A stretch of DNA of 64,000 bases from Pandoraea pulmonicola (GCF_000815105.2 NZ_CP010310.2:372001-436000), one strand, 5' to 3'; numbered from the stretch's first letter, positions 1 to 8,542 are shown. Translations and numbers: made by a program. The notes: a model not told the origin generated them from the letters alone.

Positions 1-419
1 AGCTTGGTGGCGAACTGCTTCGCGGAAGTCAGGCCGCTCACGAAGTCGACCACGGAGTCGTACTGACGGCCGATGGTCAGGCTGCCAAACGACTTGCTCG
101 ACAGACCGACGAACGCCTGGCGGCCGAATTCACGGCTGCCTTGACCCAGGCCGCCGTTCGTGAGGTTAAAGCCGTTCTCCAGGGTGAAGATGGCCGACAG
201 ACCGCCGCCGAGATCTTCCGAACCCTTCAGGCCCCAGCGGTTGCCAGACTGCAGACCATCGGCGGTGGTGAAGTTCTTGCTGCCGCCGACATTGCTCACG
301 TACGACAGGCCCCCGTCCAGAACACCGTACAGGGTGACGTTGCTTTGCGCTTGCGCTGCGCCCGCGGCGCACACTGCGAGAACACCACACAGCGCGGCAG
401 CCAATTGCGTCTTTTTCAT
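1..419 (-). CDS. Gram-negative porin, N-terminal part (cut by window edge)
   Basis: Start codon at 419 with AAGGAA about 8 bases upstream; the frame runs off the window at base 1, so only the first ~139 residues are seen. The protein opens with MKKTQLAAALCGVLAVCA, a typical Sec signal peptide, and the mature part begins QSNVTLYG, the usual first strand of betaproteobacterial general porins (OmpC/Omp38 type). Further strands such as NRWGLKGSEDLGGG and FVGLSS are also family-typical. Such proteins form outer-membrane trimers for diffusion of small hydrophilic solutes. Specificity cannot be judged without the loop regions and C-terminus. A second, different porin starts at the right edge of the window. 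Confidence 0.93.
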   Translation of the reverse strand, partial: MKKTQLAAALCGVLAVCAAGAAQAQSNVTLYGVLDGGLSYVSNVGGSKNFTTADGLQSGNRWGLKGSEDLGGGLSAIFTLENGFNLTNGGLGQGSREFGRQAFVGLSSKSFGSLTIGRQYDSVVDFVSGLTSAKQFATK

Positions 420-947
420 CGGTCTATTCCTTTTCGATAACTTTGAATTGATGCGAACCCGTCGCTCGTGGAGGAGCGCCCCGTGGGTTCGGGCCGAACT
501 ATATCGAACGAACAGGGTATTCCATAGGTGTATTAACGAAATTCCAGGCGAGGTGTCTTGCCGTTGCAACGCAGGGCAATTTGTCGACGCGAAGTTTCGA
601 AATTTCATTTTGATGACACATGCGGTTCGTATAAAACGCTGTGGGCAAGCTCTGCAGACACGACGCGCGCAGACCATCGCCGCAATCCGTTCCCCGCGCA
701 CTTTCCGAACATCCTTCCGCACCGACCTCGACCGTACCGCTCACTCAGCGGGTGGGCAGACAAACTCACAGACGATACAATTCGTCGATAAATTAGTCAT
801 TTCGTTATATAAAAGATATTTATCGACGATTTGACGCTACATTTCATCCGACCCTCTCCATAGAATTGAGGCAGGGCACATGCACGATCGAATGTGCCCG
901 AAAGGCGGCGTGCCGCATCGACCGTTGCTTCTGTTGAGGGAAAGAAC
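420..947. other. Intergenic region between divergent porin and oxidoreductase genes
   Basis: About 530 bases without a convincing gene. It must hold the porin leader (reading left) and the promoter of the oxidoreductase (reading right). The part from about 770 to 835 is clearly AT-richer than the surroundings and contains a perfect 12-base inverted repeat, listed separately. ORFs here have atypical composition for this genome and no recognisable motifs. Confidence 0.6.
782..829. promoter_or_regulatory. Perfect 12-bp inverted repeat, operator candidate
   Basis: TCGTCGATAAAT at 782-793 is matched by its exact reverse complement ATTTATCGACGA at 818-829, with a 24-base AT-rich spacer that includes TATATAAA. 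The arm centres are 36 bases apart. It sits about 120 bases upstream of the oxidoreductase start. The AT-rich spacer could contain the promoter -10, so a dimeric regulator bound to the arms could control either divergent gene. The regulator is unknown. Confidence 0.4.
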
Positions 948-2045
948 ATGAAAAAGATCGCCTTGCTTGGCGCAGGACATATCGGCCAGACCATCGCGCG
1001 CTTGCTGTACGACAGCGGCGATTACCGGGTGACGGTGTTCGACAGGAATCCGCAGTCGCTCGTGTTCGTGCGAGACCATGCCCACACCCTCGTCGAAATC
1101 ACCAGTGAGGACACGGGCGCGCTGCAGCGTGCAATCTCTGGACACGACGCCGTGATCAACGCGCTGCCGTACACGATGGCGACGAGCGCCGCGACGGCTG
1201 CCGTCGCGGCCGGATGTCACTACTTCGATCTCACCGAGGACGTTGCCGCGACCCACGCGATCGCACAGCTTGCCGAAGGCGCGCCGACAGCGCTCATGCC
1301 GCAATGCGGGCTTGCGCCGGGCTTCATCTCCATTGCGGCGCATCATCTCGCGGCAGCGTTCGATCGGATCGATTCGGTAAAGATGCGCGTCGGCGCGCTG
1401 CCCGCGTTTCCGACGAACTCGCTCAAATACAACCTGACGTGGAGCGTCGACGGGCTGATCAACGAGTATTGCCAGCCGTGCGAGGCGATCCGCGACGGTG
1501 CGTCGCTGACCGTGCAGCCGCTCGAAGATCTGGAGCATTTCTCGCTCGACGGTGTGGAGTATGAAGCGTTCAACACATCCGGTGGATTGGGAACGCTATG
1601 CGAGACGCTGGGCGGGCGCGTTCGCAACCTCGACTACAAATCGGTGCGCTACCCGGGACACGGCGCATTGATGAAAGTGCTGCTCAACGAACTCCGGCTC
1701 AAGGACGATCAGGAGACGATCAAGGCGATCCTGAAGCGTTCGATTCCGAGCACGCTGCAGGACGTGGTGCTCATCTTCGTGGTGGTAAGCGGTTTGCGCG
1801 CCGACGTGCTCACGCAGGAAGTGTTCGCGAGAAAGATCTTCGCCGAGCGGAATAACGGGCATAGCGCCAGCGCCATTCAGATCACCACGGCCTCGGCCGT
1901 CTGCGCGGCCGTCGACATGTTCTTCGCCCGACAACTGCCGCAACGCGGTTTTGTGCGTCAGGAGCAAATCGCGCTACCGGACTTTCTGGCCAATCGCTTC
2001 GGCCACGTCTACGCTCGCTCGACGCATATCGAGTCCCTCTCGTAG
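948..2045 (+). CDS. Saccharopine dehydrogenase family oxidoreductase
   Basis: 365 residues. The start at 948 is chosen because GAGGGAAAG lies just upstream and the protein then begins MKKIALLGAGHIGQTIARLL, a Rossmann nucleotide-binding loop (GAGHIG at residues 8-13). The middle shows DAVINALPYTM and CHYFDLTED, as in saccharopine-dehydrogenase-like NAD(P)-binding proteins, followed by a GLAPGF segment and an alpha/beta C-terminal domain. In this family such proteins act on amino acids or related carbonyl/amino compounds; the substrate here is unknown. It stands alone, without an operon partner. An upstream in-frame ATG at 894 lacks a ribosome-binding site. Confidence 0.88.
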   Translation: MKKIALLGAGHIGQTIARLLYDSGDYRVTVFDRNPQSLVFVRDHAHTLVEITSEDTGALQRAISGHDAVINALPYTMATSAATAAVAAGCHYFDLTEDVAATHAIAQLAEGAPTALMPQCGLAPGFISIAAHHLAAAFDRIDSVKMRVGALPAFPTNSLKYNLTWSVDGLINEYCQPCEAIRDGASLTVQPLEDLEHFSLDGVEYEAFNTSGGLGTLCETLGGRVRNLDYKSVRYPGHGALMKVLLNELRLKDDQETIKAILKRSIPSTLQDVVLIFVVVSGLRADVLTQEVFARKIFAERNNGHSASAIQITTASAVCAAVDMFFARQLPQRGFVRQEQIALPDFLANRFGHVYARSTHIESLS

Positions 2046-2192
2046 CGCCCAAAGCATTCTGTCGCGATAGGGTGTGTTTGGTCCGCGTTCGAGAAAGTGC
2101 TACGTCGCCGAGGACCGTCCCGCGTGGACAAGCGCGGGCGAACCGCGCCGCACATCGCTTGCAACGCATTCCGACGAAGTGTCCGAATGCGC

Positions 2193-2939
2193 TCAATCCA
2201 CTACTGGAAAATCGAAATAGGTGTCGGGGTAAGGTTCCTTGGCAAGGGTGAAATGCCACCATTCGGTATCCAGTGGCCTGAAACCCGCCTGTACCATCAG
2301 ACTTTGCAATAGCAGGCGGTTGGCCCTCTGCTGCGGAGAAACTCCCTGCGAATCGGGGTGCGAAAGTGGGCTGAAACAATCGAAGCCGGTCCCGAAGTCC
2401 ATGCTGTTGTCCGGCGCGCGTTGCGACGCGGGCGAGGTGCAACTGACCTGTTCGCGCTTCGCGTCATACGCGGGAATCTGGCTATCCGCCGGAACAATGG
2501 TCAGGTCCACGGTACTGCCACGGCTGTGCCCCGACCGGTAAGCGATGTAACCATCACTGAAGAGTCGGCTTTTTTCGACTTCGGGATAGAACTCGGTGCG
2601 CATTTCCGTGCTACTGAGATTCTTCGCCCACCTGGCAAAGTCGTCGACGGCACTCTGCGGGCGGTAACAGTCGTAGACTTTCAGCGTAAGCCCCATTGGG
2701 AGCAATCGCTCTTGAACGGATTTGAGCGCCTGTGCGGCCTGATGCGTCAGCAGACAAACCGGGGCGTCATAATTCTCGATCCTTCGGCCTACGAAGTTGT
2801 GTTCGGTAAAGTACCGCAAATCGTACTGAATCTCCGGTGCGATCGTCCTCAGGTTCACAAAGTCCTTGGGTCGCTGGTGAAGATCGTCGGCTGTGCAAAC
2901 TGCTGGAATGCAAGCAAGCAGGGCCCATAACAGTTTCAT
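2193..2939 (-). CDS. D-alanyl-D-alanine dipeptidase (VanX/DdpX family), exported
   Basis: 248 residues from the ATG at 2939, which has GGGAGAAG immediately upstream; the ORF extends 13 codons further but without support. The N-terminus MKLLWALLACIPAVCTADD is a signal peptide. Family motifs are visible: the YDCYRP arginine segment, the zinc-binding SGHSRGSTVDL (His and Asp ligands) and a C-terminal EWWHF (third zinc ligand). VanX-type enzymes hydrolyse D-Ala-D-Ala dipeptide; periplasmic DdpX-like forms recycle peptidoglycan D-Ala-D-Ala. The gene lies 84 bases downstream of the repeat-protein gene on the same strand and might be co-transcribed, though no functional link is evident. Confidence 0.9.
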   Translation of the reverse strand: MKLLWALLACIPAVCTADDLHQRPKDFVNLRTIAPEIQYDLRYFTEHNFVGRRIENYDAPVCLLTHQAAQALKSVQERLLPMGLTLKVYDCYRPQSAVDDFARWAKNLSSTEMRTEFYPEVEKSRLFSDGYIAYRSGHSRGSTVDLTIVPADSQIPAYDAKREQVSCTSPASQRAPDNSMDFGTGFDCFSPLSHPDSQGVSPQQRANRLLLQSLMVQAGFRPLDTEWWHFTLAKEPYPDTYFDFPVVD

Positions 2940-3023
2940 GTCTTCTCCCATTTCGAGGCCGATACCGGCGCTCGGCAATTATCAGCGAGTTTGAGATGTC
3001 CAGACAGGAGGCCGGGCCGTGGT

Positions 3024-5177
3024 TCACATTGGCAGCATGTCGGCCTTGCGGAGTCGGTCCTGGCCTTGCTGGGTCAGCGTGCCGTCCGCATGAAGGTAAT
3101 TTCTCAATGCCGCAGAGGAGACGTCGTTTTGTCTGGCCAGACCCTTGAGCCCACCCGCGGCCTCGATCCCCACTTGGCCGAGGGCCGCCCACCGTCGCAA
3201 CATGTCGTCGGTGATCTTCGCTTTCTTTTTCGGGTTCAGCCGCTCTTCGCCGAGTTGGGTCAGGCTGCCGTCTACACGAAGGTAATTTCTCAATGCCGCA
3301 AATGAGACGTTGTACCGCCTGGCCAGACCTTCGAGTCCGCCCATGTCCTGGATCCACGCCGGGCCGAGGGCCGCCCACTGTCGCAACAAGTCGCCGGTGA
3401 TCTCCCCTTTCCCGTCCGGGTTGAGCCGGTCTCTCCCGTACGGGCTCAGCGCGCCGTTCACACGAAGGTATTTTCTCACTGCCCCGGCTGAGACGTTGTT
3501 CTGCTTGGCCAGACCGTCGAGTCCACCCGCTGCCTCAATCCCCGCCCGGCCGAGGGCAGCCCACTGCCGCAACATGTCGTCGGAGATCTCCCCTTTCCTG
3601 CCCGGGTTGAGTCGGTCCTGGCCTTGCCAGGTCGGCGTACCGTCTACACGAAGGTCATTTCTCAGTGCGGCAAATGAGACGTTGTTCTGCTTGGCCAGAC
3701 CTTCGAGCCCGCCCGCGGCCTCAATCCCCGCCCGGCCAAGGTCCTTCCACGCCTGCAACATGGCGTCGGTGGTCTCCACTTTCCCGCTCGGGTTGAGCCG
3801 GTCCCGGCCTTGCCGGGTCAGCGTACCGTCCGCACGAAGGTAATTTTTCAGTGCAGCAAATGAGACGTTTTCCCGCTTGGCCAGACCGTCGAGTCCGCCC
3901 GCGGCCTCAATCCCTGCCCGGCCGAGGTCCTTCCACGCCTGCAACATGGCGTCGGTGATCTTCATTCTCCCGTCCGGGTGGAGTCGGCTTTCGCCGAGCG
4001 GGGTCAGGTTGCCGTTCGCACGAAGGTAATGTCTCAGGGTATCGGGTGAGACGTTGTCTCGGCTGGCCAGACCGTCGAGCCCGCCCGCGTTCTGGATCCC
4101 CGTCGGGCCGAGGGCCGCCCACCGTTGCAACGTGGCGACGGTGATCTTCGCGTACCCCTTCGACGTGCCAATCTTCTGTCGAGGAATTTTGGCCGGAGGC
4201 GGCATTAAAACAGCATCGTCCCTACTGTTTGCGTCCTGCGGTGCCGAACGCTTTTCCGCCCCGCTGTTCGAGGTGATTTCCAGTGTTGCAAGGGGGGGCG
4301 GTTGCTGGGTCGAGCCCGACGGCATGCCGGGATCCCACGTGCCTTTCAGCGCCTGTCGAATGACGGGCGGTGTTTCTGGAGGTGGCGGTCGCTGGGTCGA
4401 ATTCGACGGCATACCGGGCTCCCATGCACCTTGCAGCGCCTGTCGAATGACGGGGGGTGTTTCTGGTGGGAGCGGTCGGTGGGCCGAATTCGGTGGCATG
4501 CCGGGCTCCCATGCGCCTTGCAGCACTTGTCGAATGACGGGGGGTGTTTCTGGAGGCGGCGGTCGGTGGGCCGGATTCGACGGCATGCCGCATTGATAGT
4601 CCAGAATCCCATCGAGTATCTGCGGTGTTTCGGAAGGCGACGGTCGTTGGGTCGGGCTCAATGGCATGCCGGCCAACGCTTCGGTATTGATATCAGGTGC
4701 AAGTGCGCCGCATTGATAGTCCAGAATCCCATCGAGTATCTGCGGTGTTTCGGAAGGCGACGGTCGTTGGGCCGGGCTCGATGGCATGCCGGCCAACGCT
4801 TCGGCATTGGTATCAGGTGCAAGTGCGCCGCATTGATAGTCCAGAATGCCATCGAGTATTTGCGGTGTTTCGGGAGGCGACGATCGTTGGGCCTGGCTCG
4901 ATGGCATGCTGGTCAACGCTTCGGCGTTGGTATCAGGTGCAAGTGCGCTGCATTGATAGTCCAGAATCCCATCGAGTATTTGCGGTGTTTCGGGAGGCGA
5001 CGGTCGTTGGGCCTGGCTCGATGGCATACGGGACCATCCTTCAGCTTGGCGCACCTCGTGCACGTTGGCCTCAAAGGCAGACGACTGCGTTGAGGTTGAT
5101 GGAGTAGGTTGCGCCGACGCGGAGGTCGTCACGGGAGGCTGGGAGCACGTAGCCTCAGCGCCGGAAACGGGATACAT
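3024..5177 (-). CDS. Proline-rich / tandem HTH-like repeat protein, unknown function (effector-like)
   Basis: 717 residues; family not recognised. Residues 1-50 are Ser/Thr/Pro/Gln-rich and look disordered, without a Sec signal. Residues 51-197 are 3.7 copies of a ~40-residue unit containing SPPETPQILDGILDYQCG. Residues 198-284 are three 29-residue units containing PPETPPVIRQALQGAWEPG, followed by a degenerate one. Around 325-335 lies a short basic patch (PPPAKIPRQK). Residues 345-717 are exactly six 62-residue repeats with the core GGLDGLAKxxNVSxxALRxYLRxDG, which looks like a helix-turn-helix followed by a short linker ending GxDRLNPxGK. The disordered N-terminus and eukaryote-like repeat layout suggest a secreted effector or a modular nucleic-acid-binding protein; that is inference. 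A promoter candidate lies just upstream. Confidence 0.82.
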   Translation of the reverse strand: MYPVSGAEATCSQPPVTTSASAQPTPSTSTQSSAFEANVHEVRQAEGWSRMPSSQAQRPSPPETPQILDGILDYQCSALAPDTNAEALTSMPSSQAQRSSPPETPQILDGILDYQCGALAPDTNAEALAGMPSSPAQRPSPSETPQILDGILDYQCGALAPDINTEALAGMPLSPTQRPSPSETPQILDGILDYQCGMPSNPAHRPPPPETPPVIRQVLQGAWEPGMPPNSAHRPLPPETPPVIRQALQGAWEPGMPSNSTQRPPPPETPPVIRQALKGTWDPGMPSGSTQQPPPLATLEITSNSGAEKRSAPQDANSRDDAVLMPPPAKIPRQKIGTSKGYAKITVATLQRWAALGPTGIQNAGGLDGLASRDNVSPDTLRHYLRANGNLTPLGESRLHPDGRMKITDAMLQAWKDLGRAGIEAAGGLDGLAKRENVSFAALKNYLRADGTLTRQGRDRLNPSGKVETTDAMLQAWKDLGRAGIEAAGGLEGLAKQNNVSFAALRNDLRVDGTPTWQGQDRLNPGRKGEISDDMLRQWAALGRAGIEAAGGLDGLAKQNNVSAGAVRKYLRVNGALSPYGRDRLNPDGKGEITGDLLRQWAALGPAWIQDMGGLEGLARRYNVSFAALRNYLRVDGSLTQLGEERLNPKKKAKITDDMLRRWAALGQVGIEAAGGLKGLARQNDVSSAALRNYLHADGTLTQQGQDRLRKADMLPM
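3027..4145 (-). repeat. Six tandem 186-bp repeats encoding 62-residue HTH-like units
   Basis: Inside the repeat protein, six units of exactly 62 codons follow each other without gaps (residues 345-406, 407-468, 469-530, 531-592, 593-654, 655-717). The first half of each unit (ITDxMLRxWAALGxAGIEAAG) and the LAxxxNVS turn are strongly conserved. The putative second helix varies: SPDTLRHYL, SFAALKNYL, SFAALRNDL, SAGAVRKYL, SFAALRNYL, SSAALRNYL. Confidence 0.9.
4326..5027 (-). repeat. Two classes of tandem proline-rich repeats (120 bp and 87 bp)
   Basis: Positions 4587-5027 hold three full 120-base units and one 81-base partial unit that are nearly identical at the DNA level; for example the 3' parts around 4590-4620, 4710-4740, 4830-4860 and 4950-4980 differ by only a base or two. 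Positions 4326-4586 hold three 87-base units encoding the PPETPPVIRQ motif. The near identity implies recent expansion by slippage or unequal exchange, so copy number is likely to vary between strains. Confidence 0.85.
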
Positions 5178-5200
5178 GGATTTTTCTCGCGGAAGCTCTT

Positions 5201-5229
5201 TTTGTTCGCGGCGTGCTCATCATTGTCAA
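5201..5229 (-). promoter_or_regulatory. Sigma-70-like promoter candidate for the repeat-protein gene
   Basis: On the minus strand a perfect TTGACA (+ strand 5224-5229) is followed after 17 bases by AACAAA (5201-5206), a weak -10. It lies 24 bases upstream of the ATG at 5177. The spacing is ideal but the -10 is poor. Confidence 0.4.
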
Positions 5230-5254
5230 CTGCACACCGCGTGCCTTTTTATTG

Positions 5255-5413
5255 TCATGGAGGCGGCACCATTTGCACTTGCACAAATCGCTCTTTTGGT
5301 GGGGCGGAAAATTGCTCAGCGGAGGACGCCTGTTGTCCTTTGGGGCAGCGCAACTGCCCCTTGCGAATCATGTGCATGGTCTCGACGCCGGCGAGGATCT
5401 TGGCTGCCGAACG
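5255..5413 (-). mobile_element. IS6-family transposase remnant (C-terminal fragment)
   Basis: The minus-strand frame from 5413 to its stop at 5255 reads RSAAKILAGVETMHMIRKGQ followed by a CPKGQQASSAEQF segment, closely resembling the C-terminal end of IS6/IS240-type DDE transposases (GI/VE-MHMIRKGQ). The preceding frame shows none of the DDE core, so only about 50 codons survive. It lies between the repeat-protein gene and the cysteine desulfurase; the rest of 5414-5734 shows no recognisable coding sequence. Confidence 0.72.
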
Positions 5414-5734
5414 AAGGTCTTGAGTGTGACGCGCGAGTTGCACCTGCTCAATTGGCCCTCCACCAACGTGTTCGCACCCTCGCCATCGTGCGCGAAATCG
5501 CGCGTATGCACTGCGCCAAGGTGTCGTTGGACGATGCGCCCACCGATAGACTCGACGTCATGGTCCGATTCCCGGTCAGCGATAGTGCACGAGGGAGTGG
5601 TGGATTAATTTTTCTTAAAAAACCTATATTCAGGAAATTATTTCCTGTAAAACCCCATTCGGCAGGTGATTCCGCAAGCCTTTTCTCGAATGCCCCGCGT
5701 ACGATCGATGTACTTTTTTTGCTCGAGGCCGATC

Positions 5735-6895
5735 ATGCGCGATAAGGAAACGCTCCACTACTTCGACTACGCCGCAACCACGCCGGTGGACGCCGTCGTC
5801 ATTGCGGCCATGTCCGATTGTCTCGGCGTCGACGGAGTGTTCGGCAATCCGGCGTCGAACTCGCATGCGGCAGGGGTGAGTGCACGACGTCTCGTGGAAC
5901 GCTCGCGCGCCCAGGTCGCGGCACTCATCGGAGCGCAGCCGGCCGAGATTGTCTGGACCTCGGGCGCTACCGAGTCGAACAACCTCGCTTTGAAGGGATA
6001 CTCGGAGCTGGGGCTGGCGCGTCCTCATCTGATCACGAGCGTGCTCGAGCACAAGGCGATCCTCGACACGATGGCCAGCCTGGAGGTGCGTGGCGTTCCG
6101 GTGACTTACGTCGCGCCGTCGGTAACGGGCGAGATCACGGTGGACGCCGTAGCCGCTGCCCTGCGCCCCGACACCGGATTGGTATCGCTCATGCTCGTCA
6201 ACAACGAACTTGGCACGTTGACCGACGTGGCCGCGATCTCGAAGATCGTGCACGCCGCCGGTGCGTTGCTGCATGTGGACGCGGCGCAGGCGCTCGGCAA
6301 GACGCCCATCGACGTCAATGCGATGGGGATCGACATGCTTTCGATGTCGGCGCACAAGGTGTACGGCCCGAAGGGCATCGGTGCGCTCTACGTGAACAAG
6401 GACGTCATATCGCGAATCGCGCCGCAAATGCATGGCGGCGGACATGAACGCGGTCTGCGCTCGGGCACGCTCGCAACGCACCAGATCGTCGGCATGGGTA
6501 CGGCGTGTGAACTGGCGATGCAGAGCATGAGCCTGGACAACGAACGCATCGCGCAGTTGAGCCGTCGCCTGCTCGATGGTGTGCTCGCGCTCGAAGGCGT
6601 CACGCACAACGCAGCGAGCGCACCGCGCATTCCCCATACGCTCAGCCTGTCCGTCGGCCACCCGGGTTTCGCGACCTTCATGCTCAATGCCAATCTGGCG
6701 GTGTCGTCGACGTCGGCCTGCAATTCGGCCTCCGGCCAGCCGTCGCATGTGCTGACCAGTATTGGCGTGGACCGCGAAGCCGCCAGCCGCACCGTGCGCG
6801 TGAGCCTCGGGCGGTTCACGACGCCGGCGTCGGTCGATTTCGCCATCGCTTGCTTCGAACGCGCGGTCCGTCAGTGTCGCGTGCTCGCAGCCTGA
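5735..6895 (+). CDS. Cysteine desulfurase (NifS/IscS-like class V aminotransferase)
   Basis: 386 residues. The start at 5735 is preceded by GAGG and gives [19 protein letters not shown], the canonical family N-terminus; the longer ORF start at 5666 adds non-homologous sequence. Visible motifs: [23 protein letters not shown], the PLP-binding lysine in [12 protein letters not shown], an [14 protein letters not shown] segment and the active-site cysteine loop [11 protein letters not shown]. It mobilises sulfur from L-cysteine as a persulfide on that Cys. It is shorter in the C-terminal scaffold-interaction tail than housekeeping IscS and no iscU/iscA genes flank it, so it is probably a stand-alone paralogue for a dedicated acceptor. 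Confidence 0.9.
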   Translation: MRDKETLHYFDYAATTPVDAVVIAAMSDCLGVDGVFGNPASNSHAAGVSARRLVERSRAQVAALIGAQPAEIVWTSGATESNNLALKGYSELGLARPHLITSVLEHKAILDTMASLEVRGVPVTYVAPSVTGEITVDAVAAALRPDTGLVSLMLVNNELGTLTDVAAISKIVHAAGALLHVDAAQALGKTPIDVNAMGIDMLSMSAHKVYGPKGIGALYVNKDVISRIAPQMHGGGHERGLRSGTLATHQIVGMGTACELAMQSMSLDNERIAQLSRRLLDGVLALEGVTHNAASAPRIPHTLSLSVGHPGFATFMLNANLAVSSTSACNSASGQPSHVLTSIGVDREAASRTVRVSLGRFTTPASVDFAIACFERAVRQCRVLAA

Positions 6896-6910
6896 TCGGC
6901 GGAGGTTTCT

Positions 6911-6934
6911 TCCGGCGATTGGCCTGTCGCCGGA
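6911..6934. terminator. Hairpin downstream of cysteine desulfurase gene
   Basis: TCCGGCGA at 6911-6918 pairs with TCGCCGGA at 6927-6934 (8-bp perfect stem, 8-base loop), 15 bases after the stop codon at 6895. No T-tract follows, so intrinsic termination is uncertain; it may only stabilise the 3' end. Confidence 0.3.
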
Positions 6935-7040
6935 CAAGGCGCCGTTGGGCTGTGCGTTCGCGTATAACGACGCGCTGCATCATCGCATCGTCTCCAACTT
7001 GCCTCAGTTGCCGGTGAAGCGCCAGGAGGGACGGGGCACA

Positions 7041-7631
7041 TCACCACGGCGTCAGTTGTGGGAGCGGGTGCGGCAGGCGACTGCCCTCTGCGCGGAGCGG
7101 TTCGAACGCCTTGGCATCCAGCCGCGCGATACCATCGAGAATGGCCCGCGCGGTAGGTGTCGCGCGCATCAGTTCTCGTGCGGCATCGTCGAGAGACGTA
7201 ATGATGTCGTCTATGGAGAGTCCTGTCTCGCGCAGCGCCCGGGCGGGGTCATAACTCCCCATGAGCTTCAGCAACTCGGTCGCGTGCTCGCGGAAGATTG
7301 CGTCGAATAGCGCCTGCGTTTCGAAGAGCATCGCTTCCAGCGCAGGCGCGACGATCTCGACATCGAACGCCTGCGGAGCGCAGGACATCAACAATATGTC
7401 CTCAATCAACGAGTATTGATCGCCGATGAGGTCTTCGTCAGTGGTCTGGGCATTGCGGATCAATAAGGCTGGTATCGCGTGACGCATTATCACGTCCTGT
7501 GTGCAGTCGATGTCGTTGATTTGTCCCCGGCTCACGAAGAAGCGGGAGGACGTCGAAATTTCGGTGGGCAACCACGCGCACAGTAGCTTGAAACTCTCGC
7601 GCGACGTGCAGACGATGCAGCGTTTCTTCAT
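7041..7631 (-). CDS. Hypothetical protein, partner of nuclease-like gene
   Basis: 196 residues; I do not recognise the family with certainty. The start codon overlaps the stop of the upstream nuclease-like gene (ATGA, 7628-7631), so the two are translationally coupled. Residues 1-110 look like an alpha/beta domain ([14 protein letters not shown], then [16 protein letters not shown], then [15 protein letters not shown]); residues 110-196 are predicted mostly helical and acidic. The order of motifs recalls small TOPRIM-like or DUF4276-like proteins seen next to nucleases, but the acidic residues expected of a TOPRIM core are not clear, so this is only a suggestion. Confidence 0.72.
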   Translation of the reverse strand: MKKRCIVCTSRESFKLLCAWLPTEISTSSRFFVSRGQINDIDCTQDVIMRHAIPALLIRNAQTTDEDLIGDQYSLIEDILLMSCAPQAFDVEIVAPALEAMLFETQALFDAIFREHATELLKLMGSYDPARALRETGLSIDDIITSLDDAARELMRATPTARAILDGIARLDAKAFEPLRAEGSRLPHPLPQLTPW

Positions 7632-8203
7632 GCTCGTGTCTCCTCGGAACTCTCCTCGCCGAATTGGTTGCCAAACTCAAGGCAGGCTTCGTACTTCTGC
7701 AATAGTCGACCGCAAAAATCCTGTCGTCGAATACAAACGTCAATGTCCGCCCCATTCCAGCAGAGAATGGTCGCCGGCTTGACGAAGCGCACCAGCGCTC
7801 TCGCCGCCGTGGTGTAATCGCCGCTGGTGAACATGCAGCCGATCAGCGTGGGCGGGCGGCGCATCAGTTGCGCGTGCAGTTTTGCGATAGGGGTGAAGTT
7901 GAGATTTTTCTTCACTCGTTCGCGGCGATCCGAGTAGTCTTTGCACTCGATCATCGCCGCGAGATTCCCGACATAAACCATGCCATCGATTTGCTCCGCG
8001 TTCGATGTGCCCAGCAACGCCACGGTATACGGCCACCGCACCCTCGCGCCGCTCAACTCGAATCCCTTGAGCACGAGATACTCGAGCGCTTTTCCCGCAT
8101 CCCATTCCGGTGTCGAGCAGTGGGCGATGGCTTCCCACAGCCGGGCGACGTCGCGCCAGCCGTAGTGTCTTACCCGTTCGATGTAGTCCCTGTCGGCCGT
8201 CAT
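7628..8203 (-). CDS. PD-(D/E)xK restriction-endonuclease-like protein (Mrr-type fold)
   Basis: 191 residues from the ATG at 8203 (MTADRDYIERVRHYGW); the ORF remains open upstream, but without a ribosome-binding site or conserved sequence. Around residues 30-105 are the marks of an Mrr-like nuclease: AGKALEYLVLKGFEL, then EQIDGMVYVG and MIECKDYSDR, giving the catalytic D ... E-x-K series. A later FTSGDYTTAARALV helix and ILCWNGADI strand fit the same fold. It probably cleaves DNA or is a degenerate nuclease-fold effector. It is coupled to the following gene and next to two gene remnants, as expected of an accessory or defence-like cassette. Confidence 0.78.
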   Translation of the reverse strand: MTADRDYIERVRHYGWRDVARLWEAIAHCSTPEWDAGKALEYLVLKGFELSGARVRWPYTVALLGTSNAEQIDGMVYVGNLAAMIECKDYSDRRERVKKNLNFTPIAKLHAQLMRRPPTLIGCMFTSGDYTTAARALVRFVKPATILCWNGADIDVCIRRQDFCGRLLQKYEACLEFGNQFGEESSEETRA

Positions 8204-8350
8204 GGGGAATGCGTTGTGTGAACCGGATTCCGATTCTAGGCGGGGTGGCGGGGCGCGAACGCAGAAGGGCCGATTTATCGGAATGCGCCGATCGGGTTCG
8301 GCATTTCGGCACAAGAAACGTCACGCATTGCGAGGGGCCGCGCTTCCTGA

Positions 8351-8542
8351 TTCAGCACACCGCTCGCCGGCGCCATCTTCGGCAAAGCCCTATTCACGAT
8401 CGTCACACTCGGCTCCGGCTTCAAGGGCGGGGAGGTCACACCGCTGTTCTACATTGGTGCAACACCCGGCAATGCGCTCTCGCACATCCTGACGCTGCCC
8501 GCCGGTATCGGCTTCGTTGCGGTGTTCGCAGGCGCGGCAGAT
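8351..8542 (+). pseudogene. ClC-type chloride channel, internal fragment
   Basis: The + frame from 8351 reads [20 protein letters not shown] and continues [14 protein letters not shown] ... [12 protein letters not shown], unmistakably the conserved late part of EriC/ClC voltage-gated chloride channels ([13 protein letters not shown] motif). Neither the ~300 upstream residues nor the residues after AGAA are present, so only about 60 codons remain. It occupies most of the 346-base gap between the nuclease-like gene and the DUF72 gene. Confidence 0.8.

Noticed and set aside
3024..5027. CRISPR-like regular repeats
   Set aside because: The periodic repeats are in-frame multiples of three and encode protein repeats; there are no unique spacers or cas genes.
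5065..5745. 226-codon plus-strand frame between the repeat protein and the cysteine desulfurase
   Set aside because: It is antisense to the IS6 transposase remnant and has atypical composition without motifs.
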